This document shows positions 14,974-23,974 of a DNA stretch of 64,000 bases, one piece after another; within the stretch, counting starts at the first letter, position 1; each line of letters starts with the position of its first letter. Origin of the DNA: Owenweeksia sp048267305 (lineage in GTDB: Bacteria; Bacteroidota; Bacteroidia; Flavobacteriales; Schleiferiaceae); contig JBLWXT010000004.1 of assembly GCA_048267305.1 (NCBI GenBank), positions 150,523 through 214,522 of the forward strand, read 5' to 3'. The translations under genes were made by a program, and so were the position numbers. Below the pieces are notes generated by a model. The model worked only from the letters and a program-made list of their open reading frames with translations. It was not told the origin of the DNA and did not search any database.

Positions 14974-16599
14974 TTAAACCATCGCTCCTTTCAGCGCCTC
15001 GCGTTGCTCCTGTATTTTTGGATCGCTGATGTATTCGTCATATTCCAGCAATTTATCCATCATGCCGTTAGGACTAATCTCAATAATACGGTTGGCCACC
15101 GTTTGTGTGAAAGTATGGTCATGAGAAGTAAACAGTATGGTACCCTTAAACTCCTTCAATGAGTTGTTTAGGGCCTGAATAGACTCCAGATCAAGGTGAT
15201 TGGTAGGCTCGTCAAGCATCAATACGTTTCCTTCCTTCAACATCATGCGGCTAAGCATACAGCGCATTTTTTCACCTCCACTAAGTACCGAAGCAGATTT
15301 AAAAACCTCCTCACCTGTAAAAAGCATCTTTCCTAAAAAGCCACGTACATATACTTCATCCTTATTTTCAGAGTACTGACGAAGCCAATCCACCAGGTTG
15401 TCTTTGGTATCAAAAAACTTGTCGTTATGATTAGGAAGGTAAGAGGTGGTAATGGTTTGCCCATAGGTAAGGCTACCGGTATCGGGCTGTAGATTACCGT
15501 TCAAAATCTCAAACAAAGTGGTTATGGCCAGGCTGTTATCACTTATGAATGTAACTTTATCGCCACGGTTAATCTTAAAGTTTAAGTCCTTAAACAGTAA
15601 AGTTCCATCTTCTGAATGGGCACTTAGATTTTCAACTTCTAGTACCTGGTCACCAGCCTGGCGCTCCTGATTAAAAATGATAGCTGGGTACTTACGGCTA
15701 CTGGCCTGAATTTCGTCAACATTAATTTTTTCCAAAAGCTTTTTACGGCTGGTGGCCTGCTTACTTTTAGAGGCATTCGCGCTAAAGCGGGAAATAAATT
15801 CCTGAAGCTCCTTGCGCTTCTCTTCGGCCTTTTTATTGGCTGATGAACGTTGGCGCAGTGCCAACTGGCTGCTCTCGTACCAAAAGGAATAGTTTCCTGT
15901 ATATAGTTTTATTTTCTGGAAGTCGATGTCGGCAATGTTGGTACACACGGCATCCAAAAAGTGACGGTCATGCGAAACCACAATTACCGTATTTCTGAAA
16001 TTCAAAAGGAAATCCTCTAACCAACCAATGGTTTTCAAATCAAGGTCGTTGGTAGGCTCATCCAATATCAATACATCAGGATTACCAAAAAGGGCCTGCG
16101 CCAGAAGCACACGCACCTTGTAGCTACCTTCCATATCACTCATATACTTAAAGTGATCGGCCTCCTCAATACCCAATCCACTAAGTAGTGAAGCGGCATC
16201 GCTCTCAGCATTCCAGCCGTCCATCTCCGCAAATTTCTCCTCCAGGTCTGCGGCTTTAATTCCATCAGCTTCGCTAAAGTCTTCCTTAGCGTAGATGGCA
16301 TCTTTCTCCTGCATTAATTTCCAAAGCTGCTTGTGGCCCATCATCACCGTATGTAGCACAGTGTGCATGTCATAATCTGCGTGATTTTGCGAAAGCACGG
16401 CCATCCTTTTTCCTGGCTCTAAAGACACCGTACCAGTGGTGGGTGATATTTCGCCCGAAAGAATTTTCAGGAAAGTAGATTTTCCGGCACCGTTAGCACC
16501 AATTAAGCCATAGCATCTTTCACCATGAAATTTGATGTTAACGTCATCAAAAAGAACTCGTTTGCCGTACTGAAGGGAGATGTTATTTGCCTGAATCAT
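14974..16599 (-). CDS. ABC-F family ATPase, YbiT-like
   Basis: A 541-aa soluble protein with two ABC ATPase domains and no membrane segment, as in ABC-F translation factors. Domain 1 has GANGAGKST (Walker A, ~36-44) and VLILDEPTNDLD. Its signature is the degenerate MEGSYKVRVLLAQ form seen in YbiT-type proteins. The linker (about 245-300) is rich in Lys/Arg and contains the P-site tRNA interaction motif region. Domain 2 has a normal LSGGEKMR signature and VLMLDEPTNHLD, but its Walker A region (FISDNSLAITTLF) is degenerate, another YbiT-like trait. ABC-F proteins act on the ribosomal E site. Confidence 0.9.
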   Translation of the reverse strand: MIQANNISLQYGKRVLFDDVNIKFHGERCYGLIGANGAGKSTFLKILSGEISPTTGTVSLEPGKRMAVLSQNHADYDMHTVLHTVMMGHKQLWKLMQEKDAIYAKEDFSEADGIKAADLEEKFAEMDGWNAESDAASLLSGLGIEEADHFKYMSDMEGSYKVRVLLAQALFGNPDVLILDEPTNDLDLKTIGWLEDFLLNFRNTVIVVSHDRHFLDAVCTNIADIDFQKIKLYTGNYSFWYESSQLALRQRSSANKKAEEKRKELQEFISRFSANASKSKQATSRKKLLEKINVDEIQASSRKYPAIIFNQERQAGDQVLEVENLSAHSEDGTLLFKDLNFKINRGDKVTFISDNSLAITTLFEILNGNLQPDTGSLTYGQTITTSYLPNHNDKFFDTKDNLVDWLRQYSENKDEVYVRGFLGKMLFTGEEVFKSASVLSGGEKMRCMLSRMMLKEGNVLMLDEPTNHLDLESIQALNNSLKEFKGTILFTSHDHTFTQTVANRIIEISPNGMMDKLLEYDEYISDPKIQEQREALKGAMV

Positions 16600-16667
16600 A
16601 GCCTTAATTTTGAGCGTGCAAAAGTAAGACGATTAATTTGGAAAAGGTAGGTTGGGGAGTTCTAATT

Positions 16668-16806
16668 TCACCATCCTGTCCCCCTCAAGGGTGATAGCTG
16701 CACGTTGCGTTTATCCCCCTATTAATCAACAATCTTTACCCATAAACAAAACGTTGCCTGTATAGGAGCTGCATTAATCCCCCCTTGGGGGCACGCAGGG
16801 GGGTGA
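16668..16806. repeat. Intergenic repeat with C-rich/G-rich hairpins
   Basis: A ~140-bp segment bounded by TCACC and GGTGA. It contains two related blocks (ATAGCTGCACGTTGCG... ATCCCCC and GGAGCTGCATTAATCCCCCC) and a CCCCCCTTGGGGG hairpin. The structure suggests a dispersed, possibly MITE-like, repeat rather than a gene. It fills most of the 292-bp gap between the ABC-F and lipoprotein genes. Confidence 0.5.
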
Positions 16807-16891
16807 TTTTTATTGTTCTTTCAAGCAAATTGGGTATTAAGTTATTTCGAAACCTGATTAAGTTGTTATTTAGAGACTTCAAAAGGGTTTT

Positions 16892-17602
16892 ATGAAGGAA
16901 GTATTAAAGGTGGTGATTTGGTTTGTTTTAGCAATTCTGCTGATGTCTTGTGAAAACCAACATTACGATGGAGCAAGACGTTTCTGCGACAATGAGCAAA
17001 GGCTTTTGGTTCAAACAAATGCCATTGATACCGCAGTTTGGGATTTAGGTTTATCAATGGATTCCTTTCTATTGGACGTTTTGGACCAAACTGGTACTGA
17101 TAGCTGTGAAGGTCTTCAGGTTATCTACTTGAGGGCAAATCTTCCCAAATATGGTTTGGTTCATATTCCAGGATGGGTAGGTAATCCCTATTGCGTCTGT
17201 TGTCCAGATATGCCAGCAGTAAAATTGCGTAGAATTAACATAGATATGAGTACTGACTCAATCCTTTTTAATGGAGATGTATTGGATCAAAAATTCCTTT
17301 ACAAACAGTTAATGTATCAAACTAACTTTCTTTTTATTCAAGGAAAACATAAACAAGCGCTATACAACCTGAACTGGAATGATCTTGTCACAGAAGAGTT
17401 TAAGAAATCAGTTCTCCAAACCATTTTAAATTCTTATTTCAATTCGTTGGAGCAAGAATATGCCGGGGATGAAGCTGACTTTTGTTCCTTACAGAGCGTT
17501 TCAGAAATGCCAAGGTTTATTTTGATGATTGAAAAAGATGCAGTTCCGCCACCTCCGCCACCTATTCCTGATTCTTTAAAAGATTCTGGTAATTGGGAAT
17601 GA
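16892..17602 (+). CDS. Hypothetical lipoprotein
   Basis: A 236-aa protein with a lipoprotein signal (MKEVLKVVIWFVLAILLMSC, lipidated Cys20). The mature part is acidic with several cysteines, including YCVCCPDMPAV near residue 110, and ends with a VPPPPPPIPDS proline run. The cysteine cluster could form disulfides or bind metal, but no family was recognised. It stands alone; the next gene begins 82 bp later. Confidence 0.65.
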   Translation: MKEVLKVVIWFVLAILLMSCENQHYDGARRFCDNEQRLLVQTNAIDTAVWDLGLSMDSFLLDVLDQTGTDSCEGLQVIYLRANLPKYGLVHIPGWVGNPYCVCCPDMPAVKLRRINIDMSTDSILFNGDVLDQKFLYKQLMYQTNFLFIQGKHKQALYNLNWNDLVTEEFKKSVLQTILNSYFNSLEQEYAGDEADFCSLQSVSEMPRFILMIEKDAVPPPPPPIPDSLKDSGNWE

Positions 17603-17684
17603 CATTATCATTGGTTATTGACCATCATGATGTAATTTCAAATCTTCAAATCTTCAAATCACCAATCTTACTCAATCTCCACCA

Positions 17685-18212
17685 ATGACCGACACCACCT
17701 TACGCCCCCGCTATAAGTTTAGCACTGAGCTTTCATCTGAGGACATCCGCAATGGGCTGAGAACTGCCTTAAAGGATAAAGCAGTTAATGAATTTGAGTT
17801 ACAATACCGCTCAGTACAAGGACATCTGATAGTTTCCTTTCCGCAAAAGCACAAACACTTTTGGAGCCCAACATTGGATGTAAACCTTGAAGACGGCCAA
17901 AACGGAAAGACCACCGTTAGAGTACTCATCGGCCCTGAGCCTTCCATCTGGACTATGTTTATGTTTTTTTACACCTTAGGTGGATTGGCCATGCTAGCGG
18001 GCTTGGTGCTGGGCTATTCACAATGGACATTAGGAAAAGGGGTGCTGGCCTTATGGCTGATTCCGGTGGGGTTTGCCATCATTCTGTTTTTTTATCTGGC
18101 TGCCCTTGGTGGTAAGGCCAAGGCCCAGGATCAGATGAAAATCTTAAAAACCTTTATGGAAGAGGCTATTGGGCAGCCTGTATTTCACGAAGAGGAGCAA
18201 GACCTTAACTAA
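17685..18212 (+). CDS. Hypothetical protein with two membrane helices
   Basis: A 175-aa protein. The first ~85 residues form a soluble alpha/beta domain (FSTELSSEDIRNGLRTALKD...) resembling small sensor-like domains. Two membrane helices follow (about 87-110 and 116-140), then a charged tail. No family was recognised. It ends 3 bp before the convergent paralogue pair; an 8-bp hairpin (CCTTAACT / AGTTAAGG, 18203-18221) lies across the junction and may help terminate both transcripts. Confidence 0.65.
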   Translation: MTDTTLRPRYKFSTELSSEDIRNGLRTALKDKAVNEFELQYRSVQGHLIVSFPQKHKHFWSPTLDVNLEDGQNGKTTVRVLIGPEPSIWTMFMFFYTLGGLAMLAGLVLGYSQWTLGKGVLALWLIPVGFAIILFFYLAALGGKAKAQDQMKILKTFMEEAIGQPVFHEEEQDLN

Positions 18213-18215
18213 TAG

Positions 18216-19577
18216 TTAAGGCATAACCCGTTCTAGTCTGCCATCTCTCAAATCCCTGTAAAGTTCAGACTTGGCATTTCCCTTTAAGGCTCCCAAATCT
18301 AACTCTCCATTTCGCTTGCTGCGAGCCACGTAAATTTCGCTGTCAAAAAGCTGAGGAGTAATGGTCTCGCACGTTTTGGCGCCTTTTAATTCCACACAAA
18401 CTTTTATACTATCCGTTTTTGAGCCAGTATAACAGTTGTAGTATTGGTTGGGTAGAAGTTGACAAACCACACTATCATTAACAGATACCATCAATGTATC
18501 GGTACTTTGGTTGTAGTTGCTGTTGTAAATCAAAGTCTGGGCACTGATTTCCTTTACATTCTTTTTAGTGTTGGGAATAATGGTTCCACGGTCAAAGTCA
18601 ATAATCCAAAAGTCAACATTTTCAATGGGGTTGATGGCAGAAGCTATGGCAAAACCTATGAAGCCACCGGTAACACCACCAATAATCATAGAGGCTATGG
18701 CTGCAGAATTGTCTTGCTCGTAGCGGTCAATAGTCAAATCGCCATTTCGCATTTTAAGAGGAACGAAACTTCGTCCCACTTTAATAAATACTGTTTTGCC
18801 ATCAGAAAATCCAAAAACAGACTTCTGCATCTCTTTATTATCAGGGATATCTATAGTGGCGCTTTCTGCTTTATCATCTCGGTTGTACCGGACATCAGGA
18901 TAAAAGCGGGTAGTTGTATCCCCAACATTATCCCTCATATCATATAGATTGAAGTAAAGGATTTTTTTGCGGTTTTGAGCTTGTTGTATAGGGTAAACCC
19001 TTTCCCCATAAGGGTTTTGGTCAATATTATCTTCAGTAAGCGGAATGGGGTTTAGCCTTTTTAGGGTGTTTCTTTTTTCAAAATCATCAAAACACTGCAG
19101 CAGGGCTTTTTCCACCGTATAGCCCACCCAGGAGGTTGCATCTTTACCTTTTTCACTTATCGTAGCCATGGCCTGAAACACCTCGGTATAGCCATTCTTA
19201 TGTTTTCTTATAAAACTCACGTTTACGTCAGTTACGGCCTTGGGCCTGCGTCCAACCATCACCTCATAGGTAAATAAGTGGTTTATTCGGAGCAGATAAG
19301 CAGGGGTTGACTCTATCCGTTCACCAACTTTTAATAATCGGTTTAAATCTTGGAGAACAGGTTGTTTGTGATAAACAGGGGTTTTGGTTTTTCCTCTTTT
19401 GCTCAAAATATAACCAAATTCAGCCTTGTCTTCCCTGGCGTCTATTATACTGTCAATGGTAAAGTGCCAGGGCCAGTTTTCCATGGGTTTTAGGTTTGAC
19501 AAGTCGTGATACATTTTTTGACCATGTAGCGGTGCAAGGCTTAAAAAGAGTGCTAAACTGAGGAGTGTTTTACGCAT
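18216..19577 (-). CDS. Secreted protein, twin paralogue 1
   Basis: A 453-aa protein with signal peptide MRKTLLSLALFLSLAPLHGQ. It is a paralogue of the adjacent upstream gene: both carry (F/L)xIDSIIDAREDK near residue 45, LLRINHLFTYE, a VSF(I/L)xK...EVFQA block, a (R/K)FYPD strand and a YNSxxN...NxYY block near residue 370. A Gly-rich hydrophobic segment (IGGVTGGFIGFAIASAI, ~300) could insert in a membrane. The two Cys in KVCVELKGAKTCETI probably form a disulfide. The function is unknown; the gene lies 20 bp downstream of its twin, in one operon. Confidence 0.7.
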   Translation of the reverse strand: MRKTLLSLALFLSLAPLHGQKMYHDLSNLKPMENWPWHFTIDSIIDAREDKAEFGYILSKRGKTKTPVYHKQPVLQDLNRLLKVGERIESTPAYLLRINHLFTYEVMVGRRPKAVTDVNVSFIRKHKNGYTEVFQAMATISEKGKDATSWVGYTVEKALLQCFDDFEKRNTLKRLNPIPLTEDNIDQNPYGERVYPIQQAQNRKKILYFNLYDMRDNVGDTTTRFYPDVRYNRDDKAESATIDIPDNKEMQKSVFGFSDGKTVFIKVGRSFVPLKMRNGDLTIDRYEQDNSAAIASMIIGGVTGGFIGFAIASAINPIENVDFWIIDFDRGTIIPNTKKNVKEISAQTLIYNSNYNQSTDTLMVSVNDSVVCQLLPNQYYNCYTGSKTDSIKVCVELKGAKTCETITPQLFDSEIYVARSKRNGELDLGALKGNAKSELYRDLRDGRLERVMP

Positions 19578-19597
19578 GGGTTTATTTTGGCAGAGAG

Positions 19598-20968
19598 TTA
19601 TTTTGGTGGACAGGCTTGTCGGGCTTCGCCATAGCGGATGGCACTTAATATGGATTGTTTCTTTTCCGTAGACACGTAATCAAATTTTAGTGTACCCTTT
19701 CGGCTAATACGAATTAGATAAACATCTTTATAAAAACTGCCACTAGGTATTTCGAGGCATGCTTTCTGTTCTTTAAAAATAACACATACCGGTATGGAGG
19801 CTCCCTTAAGTGGTGGTTCCAACAGATAATAGTTGTTTGGAGAGATACTGCAAATTAGGCTATCGCCAATCGTCATTTTCACTACTGCGTCCTCATCATT
19901 AAAACTGGAGTTATATATATAAACCTGGGCATTAATTTTTGTTAATGAATGATGCTCGGCAGGAAGTATAGTGCCTAGATCCAAATTAAGGTGGTAGCCA
20001 TACTTGGATTTACTGGGTATCGCACTGGCTGCGTAAATAGCCGCACCGATAGGGCCAAATAAAATACCAGCGGAAATCATTCCGCTTGAAAAATCGGAGT
20101 AATCCAAAGCATGTCTATCCAGATAGTAGTTACCATTAGAATCCACCATTTCGTAAAATTTCTTACCTCCCCTTATAAAAATAGTCCCACCATCACAAAA
20201 AGCATATATCTCTTCCGGATTTACATTTTCATCTACAAAATCCAGTTTTGCCCTGCGAAGACCCTTTTTTTCTTCATAGTAGTCGGGGTAAAACTTTAGG
20301 GTGGTATCAATGGTGTTTTCGCGCAGGTCGTAAAAGCTTCGGTAAATTCCTTTTTTTAGTTTCAGCACCTTCTCAATAGGGTAGGGTCTGTTTGCGATAA
20401 TGGGGTTGTAATTCAGCTCGTTTATACTGCCAGCTAAGGGTTTTAACTGATTTGAACTTTTGCGTTCTTCGTAATCGTTGAAACAAGATTGCAAAACATC
20501 TACAATATTTTGTGCATGCCAATAGGGGGCACCTAAAACTTCAATCTGAAAGTATCTTGATGCCTGAAATACCTCAATATATTCACTTCCCACTTTTTTT
20601 AGAAAACTAACATTGGCTTCCGCTGCGCTAATTTTTTCGGGATGTTTAAGTTCATAAATGTAGAGATGATTGATTCTCAAAATGAGTTTTTCATTTATAC
20701 CCTGCTGGTTTTTTTTGGCTTGTTTAAAAACTCCTCTCAATGAGCGATGAAGGGGATATTGGAGATAAGCCACTCGTTTTCTTTTTGGAAATCCCTTGTA
20801 AATAAAACCTATCAAATCCTTGTCTTCACGGGCATCAATAATGCTGTCGAGCTCAAATTGCCAGTTCCATTCTTCAAGCTCAGCCTTATCAAAGCTTAAG
20901 TAGAAGTTTTTAGCAGAAGCAGTTAATCCACCAAAAAACATGATTAAGAATAAAATTTTTGATCTCAT
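19598..20968 (-). CDS. Secreted protein, twin paralogue 2
   Basis: A 456-aa protein with a signal peptide (first ~19 residues, ending ASAK) and the same conserved blocks as its downstream twin: FELDSIIDAREDK, LILRINHLYIYE, NVSFLKK...EVFQA, KFYPDYY and YNSSFN...NNYYLLE. The internal hydrophobic segment is SAGILFGPIGAAIYAAS. The order of blocks is identical, so the pair arose by tandem duplication. Neither resembles a named family. Expression and localisation are probably shared; the two may form a heteromer, which is inference only. Confidence 0.7.
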   Translation of the reverse strand: MRSKILFLIMFFGGLTASAKNFYLSFDKAELEEWNWQFELDSIIDAREDKDLIGFIYKGFPKRKRVAYLQYPLHRSLRGVFKQAKKNQQGINEKLILRINHLYIYELKHPEKISAAEANVSFLKKVGSEYIEVFQASRYFQIEVLGAPYWHAQNIVDVLQSCFNDYEERKSSNQLKPLAGSINELNYNPIIANRPYPIEKVLKLKKGIYRSFYDLRENTIDTTLKFYPDYYEEKKGLRRAKLDFVDENVNPEEIYAFCDGGTIFIRGGKKFYEMVDSNGNYYLDRHALDYSDFSSGMISAGILFGPIGAAIYAASAIPSKSKYGYHLNLDLGTILPAEHHSLTKINAQVYIYNSSFNDEDAVVKMTIGDSLICSISPNNYYLLEPPLKGASIPVCVIFKEQKACLEIPSGSFYKDVYLIRISRKGTLKFDYVSTEKKQSILSAIRYGEARQACPPK

Positions 20969-21114
20969 ATTAAGATTTCAGGGTGGTGCAAAATACTGAG
21001 ATTACTATTAAGGTTTTAGGTATTCAAAAAATAGATATCATTGTTTGACAGAGCGGAGAATGGTGATGAAAAACTCTACATTTAGCCATTGTCTATTTTA
21101 ATAGATCTATCATT

Positions 21115-21534
21115 ATGGAAAAGATAAGAGAATACACCAACGGAGATGCAACAGTGCTTTGGAAACCAGCTCTGTGCATACACTCTGAGAAATGCTGGCG
21201 AGGTTTGCCAGAGGTTTTTAAACCAAAGGAAAAACCGTGGGTACAACCAAACGGCATGGATTCAAAACGAATTACAGAACAAGTATCTCAATGCCCCTCA
21301 GGCGCGCTGAGCATGAAAAGTGAATCAAAAGAAAAAACAAATACTATGGAAGAAGGAATTAAAATTGAAGTGCTAAAAAACGGACCACTTATGGTGCATT
21401 CCGATTGTGTAATCACAAAAACAGATGGTACCACCGAAGTGAGACAAACCCGCGTAACCTTTTGCCGTTGCGGCCATTCGGCCAACAAACCGTTTTGCGA
21501 TGGGGCGCACAAGAGAGAGGGGTTTGAGGGGTAA
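21115..21534 (+). CDS. Fer4_19 plus CDGSH iron-sulfur protein
   Basis: A 139-aa soluble protein joining two iron-sulfur modules. Residues 1-68 match the divergent 4Fe-4S mono-cluster domain (Fer4_19): Cys21, Cys27 and Cys60 in LCIHSEKCW and VSQCPSGAL. Residues ~82-139 match a CDGSH domain: Cys117, Cys119, Cys128 and His132 in FCRCGHSANKPFCDGAH, the 3Cys-1His 2Fe-2S pattern. Such fusions occur in bacteria and probably act in electron transfer or redox sensing. The gene is followed 13 bp later by a small barrel gene, so co-transcription is possible. Confidence 0.9.
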   Translation: MEKIREYTNGDATVLWKPALCIHSEKCWRGLPEVFKPKEKPWVQPNGMDSKRITEQVSQCPSGALSMKSESKEKTNTMEEGIKIEVLKNGPLMVHSDCVITKTDGTTEVRQTRVTFCRCGHSANKPFCDGAHKREGFEG

Positions 21535-21547
21535 TTAATGTTTTCGA

Positions 21548-22099
21548 ATGAAAGGCATTCTGTTTATATGTTTAATCTCCATTTCACCTTTACTGAATGC
21601 CCAATTCGGTGAGAATGACAGGCCAGCCAATTTAGTTGGAGCAGGGTTCAGTAGCAGATCTTCTATGGGGCTTTTTGGTGTAATGTATGGCAGAACGATT
21701 GCTGATGTTTTTGAAGTGAAGTTATATACAGGAATTCGTCAAGGCTTGGTATTAAGTGGTGGGGTAGGGTTAAAGCTATTTAGTAATGATTATTTAGAAG
21801 TTGTCCCGTCTATTGACTATTCCTTTTGCTTTGGTGGAGACCTTACCTACGAGGAGGGAAATGATGTCACAGATGGTTACAGAGTTGGTTTAGGTCAGTT
21901 TGTTAATACATATTTGTGCGCTAGATACTTTCCTAAAGAAGATTGGGGATTTCAACTGGGCTTAGGATATTCAAATGCTATCAAAGAGCCAAGCATTAAC
22001 CACAGGTACGGGCCAAATGAAAATTATTCATCGGTGAAGCGATTTAGTGGTTCTGGATTTCTATTTGAGATAGGTGTACTTTTTCTAATTGGCAACTAA
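21548..22099 (+). CDS. Outer-membrane barrel-like protein, unknown
   Basis: A 183-aa protein with signal peptide MKGILFICLISISPLLNAQ. The mature part alternates Gly/aromatic strands (GVMYGRTIADVFEVKLYTGI, WGFQLGLGYSNAI) and ends with GSGFLFEIGVLFLIGN, consistent with a small outer-membrane barrel. Its last codons overlap the TTG start of the FAD oxidoreductase gene by 11 bp, so the two are translationally linked. A link with lipid export is possible but unsupported. Confidence 0.65.
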   Translation: MKGILFICLISISPLLNAQFGENDRPANLVGAGFSSRSSMGLFGVMYGRTIADVFEVKLYTGIRQGLVLSGGVGLKLFSNDYLEVVPSIDYSFCFGGDLTYEEGNDVTDGYRVGLGQFVNTYLCARYFPKEDWGFQLGLGYSNAIKEPSINHRYGPNENYSSVKRFSGSGFLFEIGVLFLIGN

Positions 22100-23231
22100 A
22101 TATTTACCTATCAAAACCTCCTCTCAAATAATCATAATCGGTGGTGGCCTTGCCGGCCTTACCAACGCCATAGACCTCCGCGTGCGAGGTTATGAGGTTT
22201 TGCTTATCGAAAAAAAGGAGTATCCGTACCACAAGGTTTGTGGGGAGTATATCTCAAATGAAGTGAAGCCTTATCTGCAAAGACTTGGCGCTTTTCCTGA
22301 AAAGCTAAAACCAAAAGCCATTCATTGCTTTGAGATCAGTTCCCCATCTGGAGCACTAGCTGCCTGCAACATGAAAATGGGGGGCTTTGGCATTAGTCGC
22401 TATGCCTTTGATAATTTTCTATACGAAAGAGGAAAGGAGTTGGGAGTGGCGTATTTGCTAAATACCACTGCAACGGATGTGAAATTTGAGAATGAAGAAT
22501 TTCAGGTATTCCTTAAAACGGGGGAGACGCTCACTGCTAAGGTGGTAATTGGTTCTTTTGGCAAGCGCTCGGTGCTCGATAAAAACCTGGATAGGGAGTT
22601 CTTTAAACAGAAGACGGACTATGTGGGCATCAAGCATCACTTTAAAGCTGATTTTCCGGATGAGTTGGTCCAACTCCACAATTTTGAGGGCGGCTATTGT
22701 GGATTATCCCGAGTGGAGAATAATCACGTAAATCTATGCTACCTCACTACTACCGAGGTTTTTAAGCAATATGGCTCTATTGCAGAGTTTGAAGAAAGGC
22801 ATATTTCTCAAAATCCTCATTTGAAGACCTTCCTTAAAAATGCGGAGGAGATGTTTGCTCCATTGGTTATTAGTCAGATTAATTTTTCCACCAAAAAAGT
22901 GGTTGAAAATAATATCCTGATGAGTGGTGATGGGGCCGGGCTTATTCATCCTTTATGCGGCAATGGGATGGCTATGGCTATACATTCAGCTAAAATATGC
23001 TCGGAGGTTATTGATCAGTTTTTAAGTGGCCAAATCTCCCGTAAGGAAATGGAGAAGAACTATGAGAAGCAGTGGATTAAGACATTCAATTCACGCTTGC
23101 GCTTTGGACGGACTGTTCAGGGGCTTTTCGGTAAATCACGTATTTCCAATTTTGGAGTGGGAGTGGCCAAAGCCTTGCCCTTTGTTTTGAGGGAGGTGGT
23201 AAAGCTGAGCCATGGGAGAGAGGTAGTTTAG
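22089..23231 (+). CDS. FAD-dependent oxidoreductase (geranylgeranyl-reductase / monooxygenase type)
   Basis: A 380-aa flavoprotein. The Rossmann signature is IIIIGGGLAGL (residues ~14-24) with Glu41 for the ribose. A second FAD motif occurs near residue 280 (MSGDGAGLIHPLCGNGM), characteristic of the PHBH/geranylgeranyl reductase superfamily. A KVCGEYIS motif resembles that of lipid reductases and halogenase-like enzymes. It begins with TTG within the end of the barrel gene. Given the type III PKS and methyltransferase genes further on, it may be the tailoring oxygenase, like SrsC in Streptomyces phenolic lipids; that role is inference. Confidence 0.8.
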   Translation: MATKYLPIKTSSQIIIIGGGLAGLTNAIDLRVRGYEVLLIEKKEYPYHKVCGEYISNEVKPYLQRLGAFPEKLKPKAIHCFEISSPSGALAACNMKMGGFGISRYAFDNFLYERGKELGVAYLLNTTATDVKFENEEFQVFLKTGETLTAKVVIGSFGKRSVLDKNLDREFFKQKTDYVGIKHHFKADFPDELVQLHNFEGGYCGLSRVENNHVNLCYLTTTEVFKQYGSIAEFEERHISQNPHLKTFLKNAEEMFAPLVISQINFSTKKVVENNILMSGDGAGLIHPLCGNGMAMAIHSAKICSEVIDQFLSGQISRKEMEKNYEKQWIKTFNSRLRFGRTVQGLFGKSRISNFGVGVAKALPFVLREVVKLSHGREVV

Positions 23232-23279
23232 CCCCTCGACTGCGCTCGGGGAGGCAAGCTCCAAAGGTTGGTGCCTTAT
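23229..23279. repeat. Dispersed repeat, left copy of a 51-bp pair
   Basis: A 51-bp unit beginning TAGCCCCTCGACTGCGCTCG and ending GTTGGTGCCTTAT. It recurs at 23924-23974 with a single base difference. The first three bases are the stop of the FAD oxidoreductase gene. The CTCGACTGCGCTCGGGG part belongs to the interspersed family seen elsewhere in the window. Confidence 0.85.
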
Positions 23280-23585
23280 GGATAGGTAAAGTTTCCTATT
23301 AGTTATTTCAAACACCCACTTCAGCTTAATACCATGGCCACCCAAGTTGGCTGGTCCGAGCGCAGTCGAGGACTTGTTGTTACTGCTGCCCCTCGACTCC
23401 GCTCGAGGTGGCAAACTAGCATAGGCATTTCCATTAGTAGCTAGCAGTGTTTATGGCAACTGATTAAGACACTCTACCAATATCAAGTCCGTTCCCCTCA
23501 AAATGTCTGGTCCGAGCCCAGTCGAGGATTTTTTCATCTCGCTTCAAAGTTTTCCATACTTTAGAAATAATCAAAATTCTTAAAC
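23232..23585. repeat. Repeat-filled gap with inverted half-copies
   Basis: A 354-bp stretch without a gene. After the 51-bp repeat it contains CCGAGCGCAGTCGAGG (23356-23371), the exact reverse complement of the repeat's CCTCGACTGCGCTCGG core. It also holds a direct relative CCCCTCGACTCCGCTCGAGG at 23389-23408 and another inverted relative, TCCGAGCCCAGTCGAGGA, at 23511-23528. The region therefore looks like a stack of short repeat insertions and could fold into long hairpins. No promoter was identified for the GIY-YIG gene. Confidence 0.7.
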
Positions 23586-23912
23586 ATGTCTTTATGGCTA
23601 TACATTCTGGAGTGTTCGGATGGAACATTATACACAGGTGTTACCAATGATTTGGATAGAAGATTTAATGAACATCAACATGGAATAAATCCGGAAGCCT
23701 ATACCTTTAAAAGAAGACCTGTACGTCTTGTTTTTGCTGAGCAGTTCATTGACTATCGCCTGGCCTATGAATGGGAAAAACGACTAAAGGGGTGGTCTGC
23801 TCAAAAGAAGAGGGCATTAATTGAAGACAATTGGGATAAGCTGAAGGAGTTGGCGAGGTGTAGAAATAAAACACATTGGCTTCGAAATGAGAGGGAAGAT
23901 TTGAAGTCTTAG
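23586..23912 (+). CDS. GIY-YIG nuclease family protein
   Basis: A 108-aa protein of the small UPF0213/YhbQ-like kind. The motif is WLYILECSDGTLYTGVTND (the GIY...YIG positions read LYI...YTG), followed by the catalytic-region Arg in LDRRFNEHQHG and the Glu in EWEKRLKGWSAQKK. Standalone GIY-YIG proteins of this size are predicted endonucleases, sometimes implicated in repair, and are often mobile. It is bracketed by a near-identical 51-bp repeat on each side and breaks the series of lipid genes, so it is probably a late insertion. Confidence 0.85.
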   Translation: MSLWLYILECSDGTLYTGVTNDLDRRFNEHQHGINPEAYTFKRRPVRLVFAEQFIDYRLAYEWEKRLKGWSAQKKRALIEDNWDKLKELARCRNKTHWLRNEREDLKS

Positions 23913-23923
23913 ACTCGTAAATA

Positions 23924-23974
23924 TAGCCCCTCGACTGCGCTCGGGGAGGCAAGCTCCAAAGGTTGGTACCTTAT
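23924..23974. repeat. Dispersed repeat, right copy of a 51-bp pair
   Basis: Matches 23229-23279 at 50 of 51 positions (G/A difference in GGTGCC versus GGTACC). Its end reaches the last codons of the minus-strand hydrolase gene. Confidence 0.85.

Noticed and set aside
23229..23974. CRISPR array or composite transposon around the GIY-YIG gene
   Set aside because: Only two long repeat copies with no regular spacers, no transposase and no target-site duplication seen.
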